Counted from the stretch's first letter, positions 21,748 through 33,789 are shown. The stretch: DNA of 64,000 bases from Notospermus geniculatus (GCA_002633025.1 NMRB01000924.1:34521-98520); one strand, 5' to 3'. Translations and numbers: made by a program. Notes: generated from the letters alone by a model not told the origin.

Positions 21748-23040
21748 CTCAGTCAACCCAAAGTTTGACACTAGTCCTTTCATAAAAGACTCTTCTTCTT
21801 TGAGTCAATATGTCCATTTTAATTTTCTCGATTTTTTCTGCCGAAAATATCGCAGGCTGTGGGCGACCCTGCAGCAAATAATATCCTGAAAAGAGAAAAT
21901 GTTTTATTTTTACATGTACTGTGATTAAAATCAGCGTTCTTGAGTAATTTCTCCGTTGGGGCATGTGTGAGCGACCAAAGTTATTGTCAAATGTTATGGA
22001 GAAATATCAATGGGGTATTTCTTACCTGCCACAGCCCCGGAAAGGGTGTACGGTACTTTTCGAATGCCTAGTGTCCTCTGCTTTGCAAGCATGTAGGCCT
22101 CGCCTTTTGAGATCACCGGCGTGGGAGAGTCCACCATCAGGTCCTCCTTCCATTGTGTTATTTGACGGTTTGATAGTTTTCATTAGCCGCCCTGTCTGAC
22201 ATGAATATGAGAGTTTCTGCACAATTTGCTGTAATAAAATATAAAATATAAAATATAAAAATATAAAATAAAAAAAAATAAATAAAATAAAATTCTCGGA
22301 ATACATGAAACTACATCGTAAAAACGACTCTTATTTAGAATGGTTTTGGCTATTCTTCTTTGCCCTTCTCGTCTCGCTTCTTGCTGCCGAAATTGTTTTG
22401 GAAATCGCAATGTTCCGGACCTTGCCACGGGGCTGGTCACCTTCTTGGCAGCAGTAATCTGAAAGATAGAGAAATGTGATTTAAGGCTAATATTTAATTC
22501 GTTGTTAAAGGATGGAATTTCATTCAAACATGAAGTCCCAGGCAAACCAAAAAATGGGATCTGAATGCATGGCACCTGGTCAAAATGTGCACTCCGGGGT
22601 TTTACTTGGCACTGGTCGTTTCGATTTTGGTCTTGACTTTGGATTAAAAATTGGGGTGATTGATCAGCAGCTTTATCTTACAACACAAAACAATGAAAAA
22701 TGTTTCTAGGTTTCCAATTGTCCAGATTTTCTTAAACAACAGACTACCAGCAGGACCACATCCTTTGATCTTTAATTGTTCCCAGACCTGATCAAGTAAT
22801 ATTGAAGAATTGATAAGGTTTTACTTACTGATAACAGTGTAAGTTATCACAGGATCCAGAAGCTACTTCTGTTATTGTAGCATTTAGCAATTCCCTCGTT
22901 CCAAAGAAACATCCAAAGATGGCCCTGGTGAGTTTTAAGCCGTCCATCTTTTTCCCTAGCCCCTGATATGTTTTCCGTCGTGCTGGCTCTAGTTGGTCAG
23001 GGTATATACATACTCCTGACCCAGACATTAATTCCTTCAT
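21748..23040 (-). CDS. Possible BEN-domain gene, four candidate exons
   Basis: Candidate minus-strand exons with AG/GT borders are 23040-22829, 22458-22315, 22228-22026 and 21885-21748. The first encodes SGVCIYPDQLEPARRKTYQG, then LKLTRAIFGCFFGTRELLN. Its 'L...L....F..RELL' core is like the BEN DNA-binding domain, which many animal chromatin and viral proteins use. The next exons are basic (RQQEARREGQRRIAKTI) and end with KIKMDILTQRRRVFYERTSV. The first junction does not keep the frame (phase 2 into a frame that stops), so an exon may be missing or the gene may be decayed. The BEN call is based on pattern only. Confidence 0.4.
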
Positions 23041-23059
23041 CTGGAATGAAGGTGCATGG

Positions 23060-23393
23060 GAAATATCCAAGTGCTATAACTCAGGAACGGCTTGACCCAG
23101 AGTGCTCTAACTTGATATTTACTTCCCTCTAGATGACCTTTGCAAGTACGTCAAATTTTGGCCCGATTAATCTTCCAATATGGCCGCCAGGTGGCGTAAC
23201 CCGAAAATCATCAAATGTGCTACAACTCAGAAACGACTTGACCCAGAGCCAGGTGGCATAACCCCAAAATCATTGAAGTCCTGCAACTTGGGAATGACTT
23301 GACCCAGATTGCTCATAACTGACATGCACCTCTCTCTGTCATTGCACTATTATGTTCAAACGGGTGAGCACATGGTCCATTGACCATTTCATT
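23060..23393. repeat. Dispersed repeat with 'CTTGACCCAGA' units
   Basis: GACTTGACCCAGA-type phrases recur at about 23090, 23237 and 23297. The last part, 23298-23393 (ending GGTGAGCACATGGTCCAT), recurs at 32756-32850. It is non-coding. Confidence 0.55.
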
Positions 23394-24865
23394 TACACAT
23401 CTGGCCTCATGGCCAGCTTTAATGGCTGCATCTACAATTACAGTTTCAGGACTTTTGACATGATCATCAACATTACCATCCAAACGGTTTGTTTACCTAA
23501 GAGACTTGATATACTCTTGCACATGACTACTCTCAAGATCTTTTCTGAAAACAGACTCAGAAGAAGCATCCCATTTAATTGCGGAAGGAACAGGCTTGGT
23601 ATCAACACCAGCCATAGTACGGTTGCTCTTCCTTTATAAGTTACCTGAGTCTGGTAACCTGAGGCCCATTCAAATCATACAATGGTCTGATATGGCCTCA
23701 AATCAGGGGCGGATCCAGGGGGGTGTCCAGGGTGTCCGGACACCCGCCCTTTTGCTTAGGGTGCCCTTTTTTGAAGAGTGCATGTTTTCAAAATGTGTTG
23801 ATTTTAGCTGAACTGGGTGTTTTAATTGCCCCATAGTGTCCATTAGGAGCCTCAAGGGGCATCTGCGGTAGTCCCGACTCCTTGAAGACAACATTCTGCT
23901 GCGTGTCTTCCTGGTCTATCACTTGTCTAACCTGCATTTTTGAAACAGGTTACTTTTGACGTACGTATCCTCCACTTTGTTGTCCATTTTGACTTGATTA
24001 AGTAAAATCCTCGACGCCACTCATGTCATAAAAGCACACTTAATCACACAATTTGTTATGCTCTGAAATGCCGGGAAAATGCATCTGAGAGCGTCTAGAT
24101 TTTCAAACTTTCTGGGGGAGGCCCCCCAGACCCCCCGTCGGCGCGCGCCTTCGGCGCGCATGTCGGGGGCGTCGCCCCCTCCTCAGGTGCCCCTTTTGGA
24201 TGGATTGGACACCCGCCCTTGGCAAATCCTAGATCCGCCCCTGCAAATGAATCATGTACTGAAAAGAACTGTACATCAGGTAGAATAGATTGATGAACAA
24301 TGCCATAATTAACAAAACTACTCCCGTTATACTTGTGACAGGTGAATTTACCACGTGAGTCACCCACGGTTCTACCATTGAGAATTCTAAGCCCTGATGA
24401 GGCGCATATATCCAACAATTTGTTAACATAATTTCTAGGATGGAATTTTATCGGAGTTTATTGTCTTGTAGCTTGATAGCATTGCTCATCTAACATATAA
24501 CATCTGGGAACAGGCGTGTACACGTCGTCGTCATTACTCACAAAATCATCAAGAGAGCCAGTACGGGTATTCATGTCGCCAAAGAGGATGACTTTGCCAA
24601 CCTGGCTGTGGATATCAATTTCTGACTCATGGATATCCCAGGTGTCCAAGTTAGTACGGACAGAATATGTTGAATTTTGTGGACTGATGTACACATTCCC
24701 TATAAAAATATCAAAATGGTAATTTGTACAAGACTTGTCCAATCTAATCCAAATGATGTCATTAGACTTGATACAAGATTTTTCAAAAAAAAAAATAACA
24801 AGAATGGCTACTCCACCCGAGCCCTTCTTAGCCCGGGAGTACTTGGGTCTATTGGGTTGAAACAA
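23394..24865 (-). pseudogene. Non-LTR retrotransposon (LINE) endonuclease remnant
   Basis: The minus frame 24865-24458 carries AKKGSGGVAILV, DIIWIRLDKS, VYISPQNSTYS and VILFGDMNTRTGSLDDFV. This is the order found in the apurinic-type endonuclease of LINEs. It continues in 24418-24260 with LRILNGRTVGDSRGKFTCH. After a 540-bp insertion (23704-24243), the conserved EAISDHCMI motif appears at about 23680-23705, followed by a linker with WDASSESVF near 23560. Frameshifts and stops make it inactive. The RT domain is absent because the sequence changes to another repeat at 23393. Confidence 0.75.
23704..24243. mobile_element. hAT-type MITE (CAGGGGCGGATC termini), 540 bp
   Basis: The termini CAGGGGCGGATCC and GATCCGCCCCTG are inverted, and CAAAT lies on both sides (23699-23703 and 24244-24248). 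The insertion splits the LINE endonuclease just before its SDH motif. The CAGGGGCGGATC end is one I associate with widespread hAT-derived MITEs, although 8 bp would be the normal hAT target duplication. The interior has a GC-rich hairpin (GGCGCGC) near 24139-24163. Confidence 0.75.
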
Positions 24866-25878
24866 ACTATTGGATTAAACAAACTATATCAATTTCACTG
24901 ATTTCTGACAGAAATGTCTTATCCAAGAGTTTCGAACCAAGGGCTTGTTCTTCAGTACATCAATTGAATCAAGAAGACTCCCTATTTTCCTGGCTTCTTC
25001 AGTTCCTTTTGCATTTGACATCTGCTGCGTCATCTGTATCTGTAAAATGAACTTTGCGTTCACCCAAACCAATATTGTAGAGAGATGATTTGGTCACTGT
25101 AGATGGAACACTGGCATCATCTGGCGATCCCAGGCAGACAAAACGTCGATTGAATGTGTATGACTTCTGAAAAAAAGGAAGGGGATGCTACTTCTAAAAT
25201 ACAACATTCTCAGTGGCAACATTCTCATTCTCCTGTCCACCACTACTGTCTCTCAGAAGTGTCGACACTTGAGAATCAAGGACACGCCGAGAATCGTGCT
25301 GATATTGCCTGCTACATGTATCAGCCATCAATGTTTCACGGTCCTGTTGTTATTCTTTCTGATCATTGGCGATTGGTTTCTTTGGCAATGCTCCTTAATC
25401 CGTCAATGTTTTTCATGTTGGACGTCACATAATTGGATAACCCAACCCAACAAACCTATGTTTCTGCTCCCAGCCGAGCTATCAGTTGATCTTCTCAGTC
25501 TGGTTTACCTAGCGGCATAGAAAATTGAGGTCAATAATAGGCCCTACAAGGTGGGCAACTTATTGGTATTTCTATGGCTATTATTTCTTAATGGCACAAT
25601 TTTACAAACATAGACTACATCCCATTTTTTTCGAGGAGCAGGCGTTTGGTATGGATGGAATAGCGTTCGGTATTCAGACATATCACCTGGGCGTATTTTG
25701 ACCCTGAAACGCCATAAAATTAGAAAAGTTCCTAAGCCAAGTTATACTATATGATGGATGTCAGTTTTTTGCAAATTACCAGTAGCAAGTAATCATTTAC
25801 CATTCAGAATACCCTCTCAAAGTGGGCGCATTTACTCGCAGCCAATGAATAAATTCACCTACTTTGAAGGGTAAATCG
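24866..25878. other. No certain gene
   Basis: A minus-strand frame at 25072-24884 contains a short alpha-helical stretch and might be the LINE segment upstream of the endonuclease, but I cannot support it. The rest shows no recognised motif. Confidence 0.3.
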
Positions 25879-25946
25879 TGATGGCATTTGGCCGGGAAAA
25901 TCCCTCGACCTGCGGTCTCGGGATTTTCCCGGCCAAAGGCCATCAC
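25879..25946. repeat. 68-bp palindrome
   Basis: GTGATGGC at the left pairs with GCCATCAC at the right, and TTTGGCCGGGAAAATCCC pairs with its complement around a 15-base loop. One or two bases are unpaired in the stem. It would form a very stable hairpin in either strand. Confidence 0.8.
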
Positions 25947-25989
25947 TCATGTGTTCTGCACACTTGGAAATCACCCTCGGGTGTTTTTT

Positions 25990-28146
25990 TTATTTTCCAA
26001 AATAATACCAAAAATACAGAAACAAGGAGCACAGAAAAGCAATTCTGCTTATCAACTTGTGCCCCTTCAAAAAATGAATTACATAATTACGGTAATTGCC
26101 ATTGAATACGATGGAAAGTCTCACACTCGCTGCCACTTGTTGAACATCGCTGATATGGCGCTGGATGGCTATACCATTTGTGTTGTGTGTGGTCCCTGCT
26201 CCAGTCACAGTCTCTTCACCAAAGTCATTATTATCCCAGGCAAGAGTTGTTTGAACTTTCTTCACTAGACCTTGTGGGATATCTTCATTCAATATCTCTT
26301 GTTTTCAGCTAGCGCACTATCACAGACAAGGAGTTTTGAATGTGACACGCTGTGCCCCAGCCCATTCATAACTCCAACCAAGTGTGCAGAGCCTGTCACA
26401 TGTCGGATTGTCATCGCCAATGCCAAATGCTTGTGGGTATCCTTCCTGCCCTTTGCAGAGGGATAAACAAGATCCTGGGCTATGGAGTACAGCTTGTTTC
26501 GAGTATCTTCATCAACTGTTACGTAATCTGTAAGGTCCACCGCATCAGTGACCCCAACACACCAGGCAAGGAAATTGAAAAGTTCATAGGGAACCAACTT
26601 CTTGATGTTCTCCTCCTTCATGGCGTCTGCAGATGATGGCCAAGGTCCACACATTTTGGGAGTGCTTTGAAGTTTATGACCGAGGAAAAGTGCTGAGTTG
26701 TAAAGCCTGTTTAAATCATCCTGTTGGTATGGAGAACAATCATCCACAGACTTTTCTGCATGAGGCATGTCCGGGTTGCTTGGGAAATCATGACCATGCT
26801 CGGTTTCATCATCAGGCTCCGTCTCCGCCTCTGTGGTACTGTCATCTATGAATCTGGACACATAACGGATCTCATTCAGGACAACTTCACACGCATTTCG
26901 CTTCTTAGCCTAGGTCAAGCACTGTGGAAGTGGCTCCACTTTAGGCTTTAGTGTACAATGCTGAAGTTCCCTCCAACTCCCTACCTTGTCCAGCATCCCT
27001 CAATTTGGCTACTACGTCGTAGAGTTTATTCGAAAACACCAATAAGCCCTTCAAGTTCTCTTCTTTCATCGGTGGAGTAGATGTGACACCTTCGATTAGT
27101 TGCTGAAGCAGACACTTCTCACCTCCATATATATCTGTTCTAATTTCGCTCTTAGCCATCTCGTACTGAATCTCGGAGTATCCTAATCCTTATGACAAGT
27201 TCAGGGGGGGGGGTTCCGGTCAGACAGTTCTTCAACATCACCGTACTGGTTGGTGAGGAAATTCTGCCAATCAGCCTTCTTTTTGAGAACTGACTGTTGC
27301 AAACAGTCTGCTTCAAGAGAGCCGTCAATCACATCAAATGAAGAAAACACAGTACCAATGAGAGACGCTTTTACACCCTTGTGCACTTCAACAGGTTCCC
27401 CTTTTAGTTTAAGGTGTGAGAACCTTTCACTCAAAGTGGTCAAGACATTTTTTAGACTCTTTTTGTACAGTAGGCCTTTTTCAACTGAGGGTTTGCCTCC
27501 CCTTTTTTCCTCAATGCATCAAGAGTAGTACATTTCACCACGGCATGCTCTAACTCTGGATTTTCAATGCATGACCTAGCAAGTGAAGTCCCTTGCAACC
27601 GTAGATTTAAAAGGGAGTTACCCCTTTCTGCCAAATTTGCCCAACTGTCACCAGGGGCAGTACGCACTGCAACCAACATATCAAGATCGAGTTGCATCCA
27701 GAGAAGAACACGTGAAACCTGAACACTACCAAGGTTTGTTCTGTGGTCAGCCCCCCCCCCATCTGAATGCATAAATAGGATTGGAGTGTGCAAGTAGGCC
27801 ATTCTCACAATGACAATCTCTCAAGATTGACAAAATTTCTGTTGTTTGACGCAGTGGAGTGGAATGCTGGAACACTGTCTTTTAAGATGACGTGAAGTTT
27901 GCCACAAAAAAAGCTGTCAGTTATTTCTTAGGAGATTTCCCCAACAAGCATTTTAGAAGGGACTATACCTGCAACATGATAGTCATGGTCTGTTGCAACC
28001 AAAGTTGGACCTTCAGCTGGAGCAGTGTTTCGTTTTTGCCCACGATGTGCAATACCAATTGGCATTCCTGGTTCTCCAATGGGAATAATAGCCTTATCAG
28101 CAATGTTAATTACACCACAGAATTCTCTCCATTGTGGATCACTCAT
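25990..28146 (-). pseudogene. DDE-type mobile-element gene relic (DGG.DHR / ER family)
   Basis: Several minus frames read in order. 28146-27928 holds ADKAIIPIGEPGMPIG and a LVATDHDYHV block. 27808-27452 holds ILFMHSDGGGADHRTN, LDLDMLVAVRTAPGDSW and NLAERGNSLLNL. 27443-27201 and 27159-26941 follow, and 26861-26289 ends with HSVSHSKLLVCD. 26292-25990 continues with WDNNDFGEETVTGAGTTHNT. Such a D...D...E layout inside repeated animal genes suggests an RNase H-fold transposase, although the family name is not known to me. Frameshifts between all segments show it is inactive, unless some breaks are introns. Confidence 0.55.
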
Positions 28147-28990
28147 AAACTCTTTGGCATACTGCCACTGTGTGGCACAATATTTTGAATCAACATGTTC
28201 ATTTCTGATTAGCCATGCAAACTTATTATGGTCATTGAAGCCCCAGTCACATATCCACTCCGGTGCCCGTACGGCGAGTAAAAACAGACATTTTGGCCAA
28301 TTTCTACGGTGCCCAGTTGGATCCAGTCTAATTTCCGCTTATCTATTGAGGCGACATTCGGCATAATTCATCTTAGATGCGTGTTTCAGTCTCTAAAATC
28401 CATGGCAAGCCGCTGGGTGGGGAAAATCGTACGGGGCCCGGTGGATTTGTGACCTAGGCTTTAGAGTGGAAAAAGTTTTAAACAGTTCACTAGTTTCTTG
28501 ATGGAGTATAGTCTAAGTAGCTCTTTCATTTTTATACCTACTGCATCTGGTGAAGAAATGTACTTCATCTTCTACCTCACTTGCAGAACATTGTTGACAA
28601 ATTCTTTTTTCACAATCTAACACGTTCAACTGCCAAATCACGAGCACTTATTCTTAATTTTGTCTTGCTCTTCTGAAACAGCTGTTTTGTTTGCAGATAT
28701 GAGGTAGATTTTTCAAAATTGTTCTTAGAAGGTCTATAGGCCGTATTTTAGAACGTTCTTAACATTGGATTTTCAGATATTTCGCGGGCCACGAAAATCA
28801 TTGTTTATTTACATTTTGTTTGTTTATGTCCAGTTTTTCTTTGTCTTATGAGTAATTTGTTGTGGTATGCCCCTCTAGAAATTCTTTTGATACTGAAAGT
28901 ATTCAATTTGGTGGTTTGGCATGTCCCAAAAGTCCAAAATAACATAATGTATACATCCATGTTTACAAACATTGAATGTAAACAATGAAG
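28147..28990. other. No gene recognised
   Basis: AT-rich sequence with short open frames in all phases, no splice-bounded exon and no clear repeat. Confidence 0.3.
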
Positions 28991-30982
28991 TCATGATACA
29001 TTATCTTTAAGCCATTCAAGTTCCTTCCTGAGTTGCCTTGCATGCTTCTCCAGTCTCCAGTATAGACTCGGCGTTTGTCGAGACTGCGACCATCTGTACA
29101 ACAATCTGTACATAACAAGTTTTAAAGCGACTTGCCCTGGGACCATCTGCTGTTCAGTGTAATTCGAGATGGTACACTGCCTTTGTATGAAGTCTACGAC
29201 TTCATAAAAATGGCCAATTCTCCTGGAAACATCTACCACACCGTGTCAAATCTTCAGCAGCAAGGCCTCAGACATCCAATCCAAGAATAAGGTAGTTTAT
29301 CTATTTGTTCATCACTTACATTCCCTCGCCTGTAAACTGTAATTCAACATCTAAAATATAAATACCAAAAGCATATTAACAAATATACACAATATAAATT
29401 GACGATCGGAAAACACTGAACTGCTACATAAAATGTTGCAGACCCTTTATGTCCATGTACAACATGGTGCTGGATACCGCACAAACACAGGGTTGCAGAA
29501 TAAATTTAGTGACCAACCCCCACCGGACACTTCTCCTACCATAACATAATATGGAGGCCGCAAGCGATGGTTTGATGTGATACCAGTAAAACGTCTAGTT
29601 TTCCACAAGACAATTGCAGAAATCTGCAGAAAAAGGGGTAGGCCTAATGAATGGTGTCAAACTCTTCTAAGCTGGCTAGAATTCGCTCAGGACATAATTG
29701 TTTGCAAAACTTTTACCACGGATATCACACAAGAAAACCATGTGTGCTCTTGTTGAATGTTAGAAGTGAAATGAGGATAGGATTAAAGGAACATAGCTAT
29801 ATACATCTTCACATCGTGAACATTTTGACTGCACATCTGCACATTTTGGACAGCACATCTTCACATTGTGCACATTTTGGCTGCACATCTAAGAACTTCA
29901 ATATACTAACCCTAACCCTAACACATACCACAGTATCAGCTGTGCAAAAGCCAAAATCTTCGAATTTCCAAAGATTGCTGTCCTAACCCTAACATATACT
30001 ATACATTTTGGACAGCATTTCTTCACATTGTGCACATTATTTCTGCACATCTTGTGCGGCACGGCGCCGGCGTGCGGCGACAAATTCCCTCAGGCCCCAC
30101 TTCCTTTTATCTTTGATCGATTCCATTTGTGTCTTTGTGAAAAAAGACCTGACAGGGAACACTGTCCACCAGTGGAACTTTAGGGGGGCCTGTTTCCTAA
30201 AAATAAATGAGGAATTTTTTTAATATGAGAATAACTGCATTGTATAATTTATAGATTTTTTACAAGGACTAAATCGTATGCACTACCGGTACCTAAAAAT
30301 CAATTGAAGCAAACGATTTTTAAAACGCTCATAGAGAAAATTTTATATACCGACATGCATGTATCAGGATTAAAAGTAAAAATTACCTAGAATTACATCA
30401 GGATTGCCCTGGAGCCGACAAAGTCTTTGAATCTCCTGTTTGAGGGCATCATTTTCTTCCTGCAGCCTTCTGTTTTCTGACAGAAATCAGTCCCGTGATT
30501 CGTTGTTGTTGGCATAATCCTACTCCATTGGACTCGACATCATGGCACTGTAGGACGTGTATGGAGGCAGCTGACTGTATGGATAGGTGTTGTATTGATA
30601 ACCTGAGTACCGATAATTGGATTGTATAAGTGGTGTTGAGGTATTGTCCGTGTGTGCTGTCCACTGGGGGGGGGGGCTGTCATTGGCGCGGTAGGTGTTC
30701 GTAATTCAATGAATGAGGTGTGCTGTGGTGGGATCGTCACTGAAGCAGGTGGTTCTGAGTCAGAGGTCTGTGGAGGTGGGATCGTCACTGGAGCAGGTGG
30801 TTCTGACTCAGAGGTCTGTGGACGTGGGATCGTCACTGGAGCAGGTGGTTTGTATTCGTTTGTTTCTGGTGGTATATCATTACTTGTGTCCTTCTTTGCA
30901 ATAGCATCAATAGCATCGAGCAAATCGCTGCACATCAACTTCGTTGCTGCAACTTTTGCTTTGACAGCATCTTTCTTCACAT
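28991..30982 (-). CDS. Gene with Pro-rich repeats, coiled coil and possible Death-like C-terminus
   Basis: An exon from about 30982 (acceptor TTACACTTACAG) encodes a helical start, VKKDAVKAKVAATKL. It is followed by three proline-rich repeats of about 15 residues, each like PPAPVTIPPPQTSDSE. A run of ten G bases at about 30667-30676 then shifts the frame, after which a Tyr/Ser/Gln-rich region is open in another phase. The next exon, 30476-30387, is coiled coil (NRRLQEENDALKQEIQRL) with a GTAATT donor. The last segment, 29239-28991, encodes about 80 residues with helices resembling a Death-type domain (VALKLVMYRLLYRWSQSRQT) and ends in a stop. Grouping them in one gene is inferred from strand and order only. 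Confidence 0.45.
29240..30386. other. Putative intron with CACAT/TTTTGGAC minisatellite and CCCTAA units
   Basis: At about 29810-29895 and 30003-30055 a unit of roughly 30 bp (CACATTTTGGACAGCACATC) is repeated in degenerate form. Between them lie CTAACCCTAACCCTAAC blocks at about 29905 and 29985. I see no exon between the coiled-coil and Death-like segments. Confidence 0.5.
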
Positions 30983-31040
30983 CTGTAAGTGTAATAATCA
31001 AGTAAAAGACAGTGGAACTCATTCTTTTATGACATACCTG

Positions 31041-31163
31041 TATTGGATGAGACAAATAAATGCTAGCAAAATCTTTTACTTCAGATCTGTTCAGTTTAGC
31101 CTGATGCACTTGTCTTGCAAAATGCAAGTAAAAGCATTTTTACTAGCCTTTTATTCATATGTC
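31041..31163. mobile_element. MITE, family D, copy 2
   Basis: The right half (AAGTAAAAGCATTTTTACTAG then TTATTCATATGTCC) matches the right end of 19048-19163. The left half is a diverged complement ending in TCTTTTACTTCAGATCTG. It lies just 5' of the Pro-rich gene's first visible exon. Confidence 0.65.
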
Positions 31164-31273
31164 CATTAAATCATTACACTGAAATCACCCAGTGCTTTTT
31201 AAAATTCACTTTATTAGTACCTTCAGAAACTGTGTTTTACTTGCATTGTTTTTATCTGCAATGCATACCACTG

Positions 31274-31606
31274 TAATACTGTAGAATCGGACTTGTAACA
31301 TCACTTCAGGTATTAGAACGCCCCGCCCACTTATGTGAGCTGGGGGTGGTTATTCTGTTGAATATGCGTCTTTTATCCAGTCACTGTTTACGATTATGCA
31401 TAGTGGTATTGACTAGGCCTTGGATTGAAGGGCGTGATGTTGCTTAATCGATCACCCAGGTCGATCACTTTTCATAAAACGAATTGTTGGGCCAATACGA
31501 ACGCAGCTTATATTACAGACTATTAATGTACAGCCATGTGACCATCATAGTAATGAAGTGGGCTGGTCTACCAAAGTGATGTTACAAGTCCGATTTTACA
31601 GTATTA
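31274..31606. mobile_element. 333-bp MITE with about 33-bp TIRs
   Basis: TAATACTGTAGAATCGGACT at the left and its complement at the right match over about 33 bp, with one difference. The interior is non-coding. The target-site duplication is unclear because the ends are AT-rich. Confidence 0.75.
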
Positions 31607-31618
31607 TCAGGATTAACT

Positions 31619-31667
31619 ATGGTTTCCGATCTCAAGATCGGAAACCATATTGTGTTTGGTCATGGTG

Positions 31668-31700
<33 letters not shown>
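31619..31700. repeat. Perfect 15-bp-stem hairpin followed by a (TG)n run
   Basis: TATGGTTTCCGATCT (31619-31633) pairs exactly with the complement at 31636-31650 around a two-base loop. A TG dinucleotide repeat follows at 31672-31700. Confidence 0.75.
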
Positions 31701-32030
31701 TCAGTCTGTCACACCTGTAACTTTGTTCCTGCAAGAGGTACAGACCTGGAAATGTGACCTAACCCTAAGTAACATGACCTGAGCTACAAGATGGAATGAA
31801 AATTTCAGGTCTCCGAAACGTGATTCATGGTGAAATTGATATATCAAAAGTTGAGATTTTGTCTGTCACGCTTTAGTTTCTTGAATAACTTGTCCCCTAG
31901 GCCAGGTACAGCACTAGTAACAACTTCCTTCCCTATGTTTATGGTCGTTGGAAAGATACTGACATCAATATATTTATTCTCCAGTGTTAGCATCATAATG
32001 ATATTGATTGATCAAATTTGATATTTCGAC
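31701..32030. other. No gene recognised
   Basis: A non-coding stretch before the large foldback. It contains short phrases common in the dispersed repeats of this window, but I cannot delimit them. Confidence 0.3.
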
Positions 32031-33149
32031 GTACAATCTGGGTCATAAGTTATTAACCAGTAGATATTTGTGAATTACTCCGTGATCCCCCAATATTTTT
32101 TCACCAATTTTTGACGCATGCTAGCTGGATCATTTGTCCATCATTTAGCATAATGATTTTTTTGATTAGTTGGCTGACTTGGGTTTTACCGTTGTTCGAA
32201 GTTCGCCGGTCACAATGAGATTTTCAGAAACTCCGCAAATCCTGAAAATTTTCGCCAGTAAAATCTTCCAATGTCTGCATAGATGGATATCAGCATCAAA
32301 AATTTTCAAAATATTTGCTTTTTAACCTAAAAATGGCACTTTTGTTGGGATTTTTGCACTGTGCTTTGAAGTCCAGTGAACAGCACTCTGAGATGAACCC
32401 TCAAGCTTTACTAGGCCTAATATAGTAGGCATTCTTCCGCCCTCATGCCATGCTGTTCCTAAAAGATGAATGCAGATCAGTTTCAACAATTCAATCAGAT
32501 GTCGATTATGAAACTGAAGGCCTCTGGGAAACCAATAGACCCGAATCTGACCAGGCCCTATTCAACATGATCAATGAATGCAAATTGGCCCATAAAATGC
32601 CTAACCACAGGAAAAACCTGACTGGATTTTTGTCAACAGGAACCTAGTAAAGCTTGAGGGGTCATCTCAGAGTGCTGTTCACTTGACTTCAAAGCACACT
32701 GCAAAAATCCCAACAAAATTGCCATTTTTAGGTTGAAAAATCAAATATTTTGAANCTTGACCCAGATTGCTCATAACTGACATGTACATGTACCTCTCTC
32801 TGTTATTACACTACGTACGGGTGAGCACATGGTCCATGGACCATTTCATTAGGTTGAAAAATCAAATATTTTGAAATTTTTTGATGCTGATATCCATCTA
32901 TGCCAACACTCGAAGATTTTACAGGTGAAAATTTTCAGGATTTGCGGAGTTTTCGAAAATCTCATTCTGACCGGCGAACTTCGAACAACGGTAAAACCCA
33001 AGTCAGCCAACTGATCAAAAAAATCATTATGCTAAATGATGGACAAATGATCCAGCTAGCATGCGTCAAAAACTGGTAAAAAAATATTGGGGGATCACGG
33101 AGTAATTCACAAATATCTACTGGTTAATAACTTATGACCGAGATTGTAC
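32031..33149. mobile_element. Large foldback element with about 385-bp arms
   Basis: The left arm 32031-32415 and right arm 32643-33149 are complementary over nearly their whole length with modest divergence, from GTACAATCTGGGTCATAA inward to CAAGCTTTACTAGG. The loop is about 227 bp and may encode nothing. The right arm is interrupted by an extra segment, 32755-32850, which starts with a single N. The 25 bases before the N are repeated after the segment. No transposase is present. Confidence 0.85.
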
Positions 33150-33789
33150 ATGTATTGGGAGATCTGTCACCGTAGTAAGCGACTTGAAACTGGTATCACA
33201 ACATCATAGCCCATCCATGGATGTTATCGCAACTGGAATTTTCGGTTTGAACCTGCTCGGTCGCACGATATTTGCTCATATCCTGGTGAGATTTGGTATT
33301 CAAATTTGATAACATAAGTCAAAATCTGGTGATGTTAGAAGCCTAAAACCTTCACATACACCTATGTTATCAAGGATGAACTTTCAGATTACGCAATGAC
33401 CTTGAATGATAGAGGTCAATGATACTCTTGTCCTTGATTCTCTCCTCCAACTCACTAGGCCAAGGCTGAATGTCAGAATGTGAGGCCAACTCATGCACTC
33501 CAGGTCATAAACATGATAGGCGAAAGCACACTTATGTTATGCATGTCATGAATCGGCAATGAGGATCTCAGTGCTGCGTCATGACGTAAACCTAACAGCG
33601 CAAAATGCACGTGGCAATGTGACGTCGTCAAGGACATGGAGTAGGCGTAGGCTACGCGAATAAAATGCACGAAGTAACTTCCAACAATAATATTACAATG
33701 CCCAGTATAACCTGGTTCCGCTGGCCACTTCATAAAATATATTAAGACAATTAATGTCAAATACGACAATGTGGTCGCGACGGCCTAAC
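33150..33789. other. No gene recognised
   Basis: No exon or repeat could be supported. Short open frames here lack splice borders and protein-like composition. Confidence 0.3.

Noticed and set aside
29820-30060. True telomere or subtelomere
   Set aside because: Only a few CCCTAA units occur, mixed with an unrelated minisatellite and flanked by ordinary sequence.
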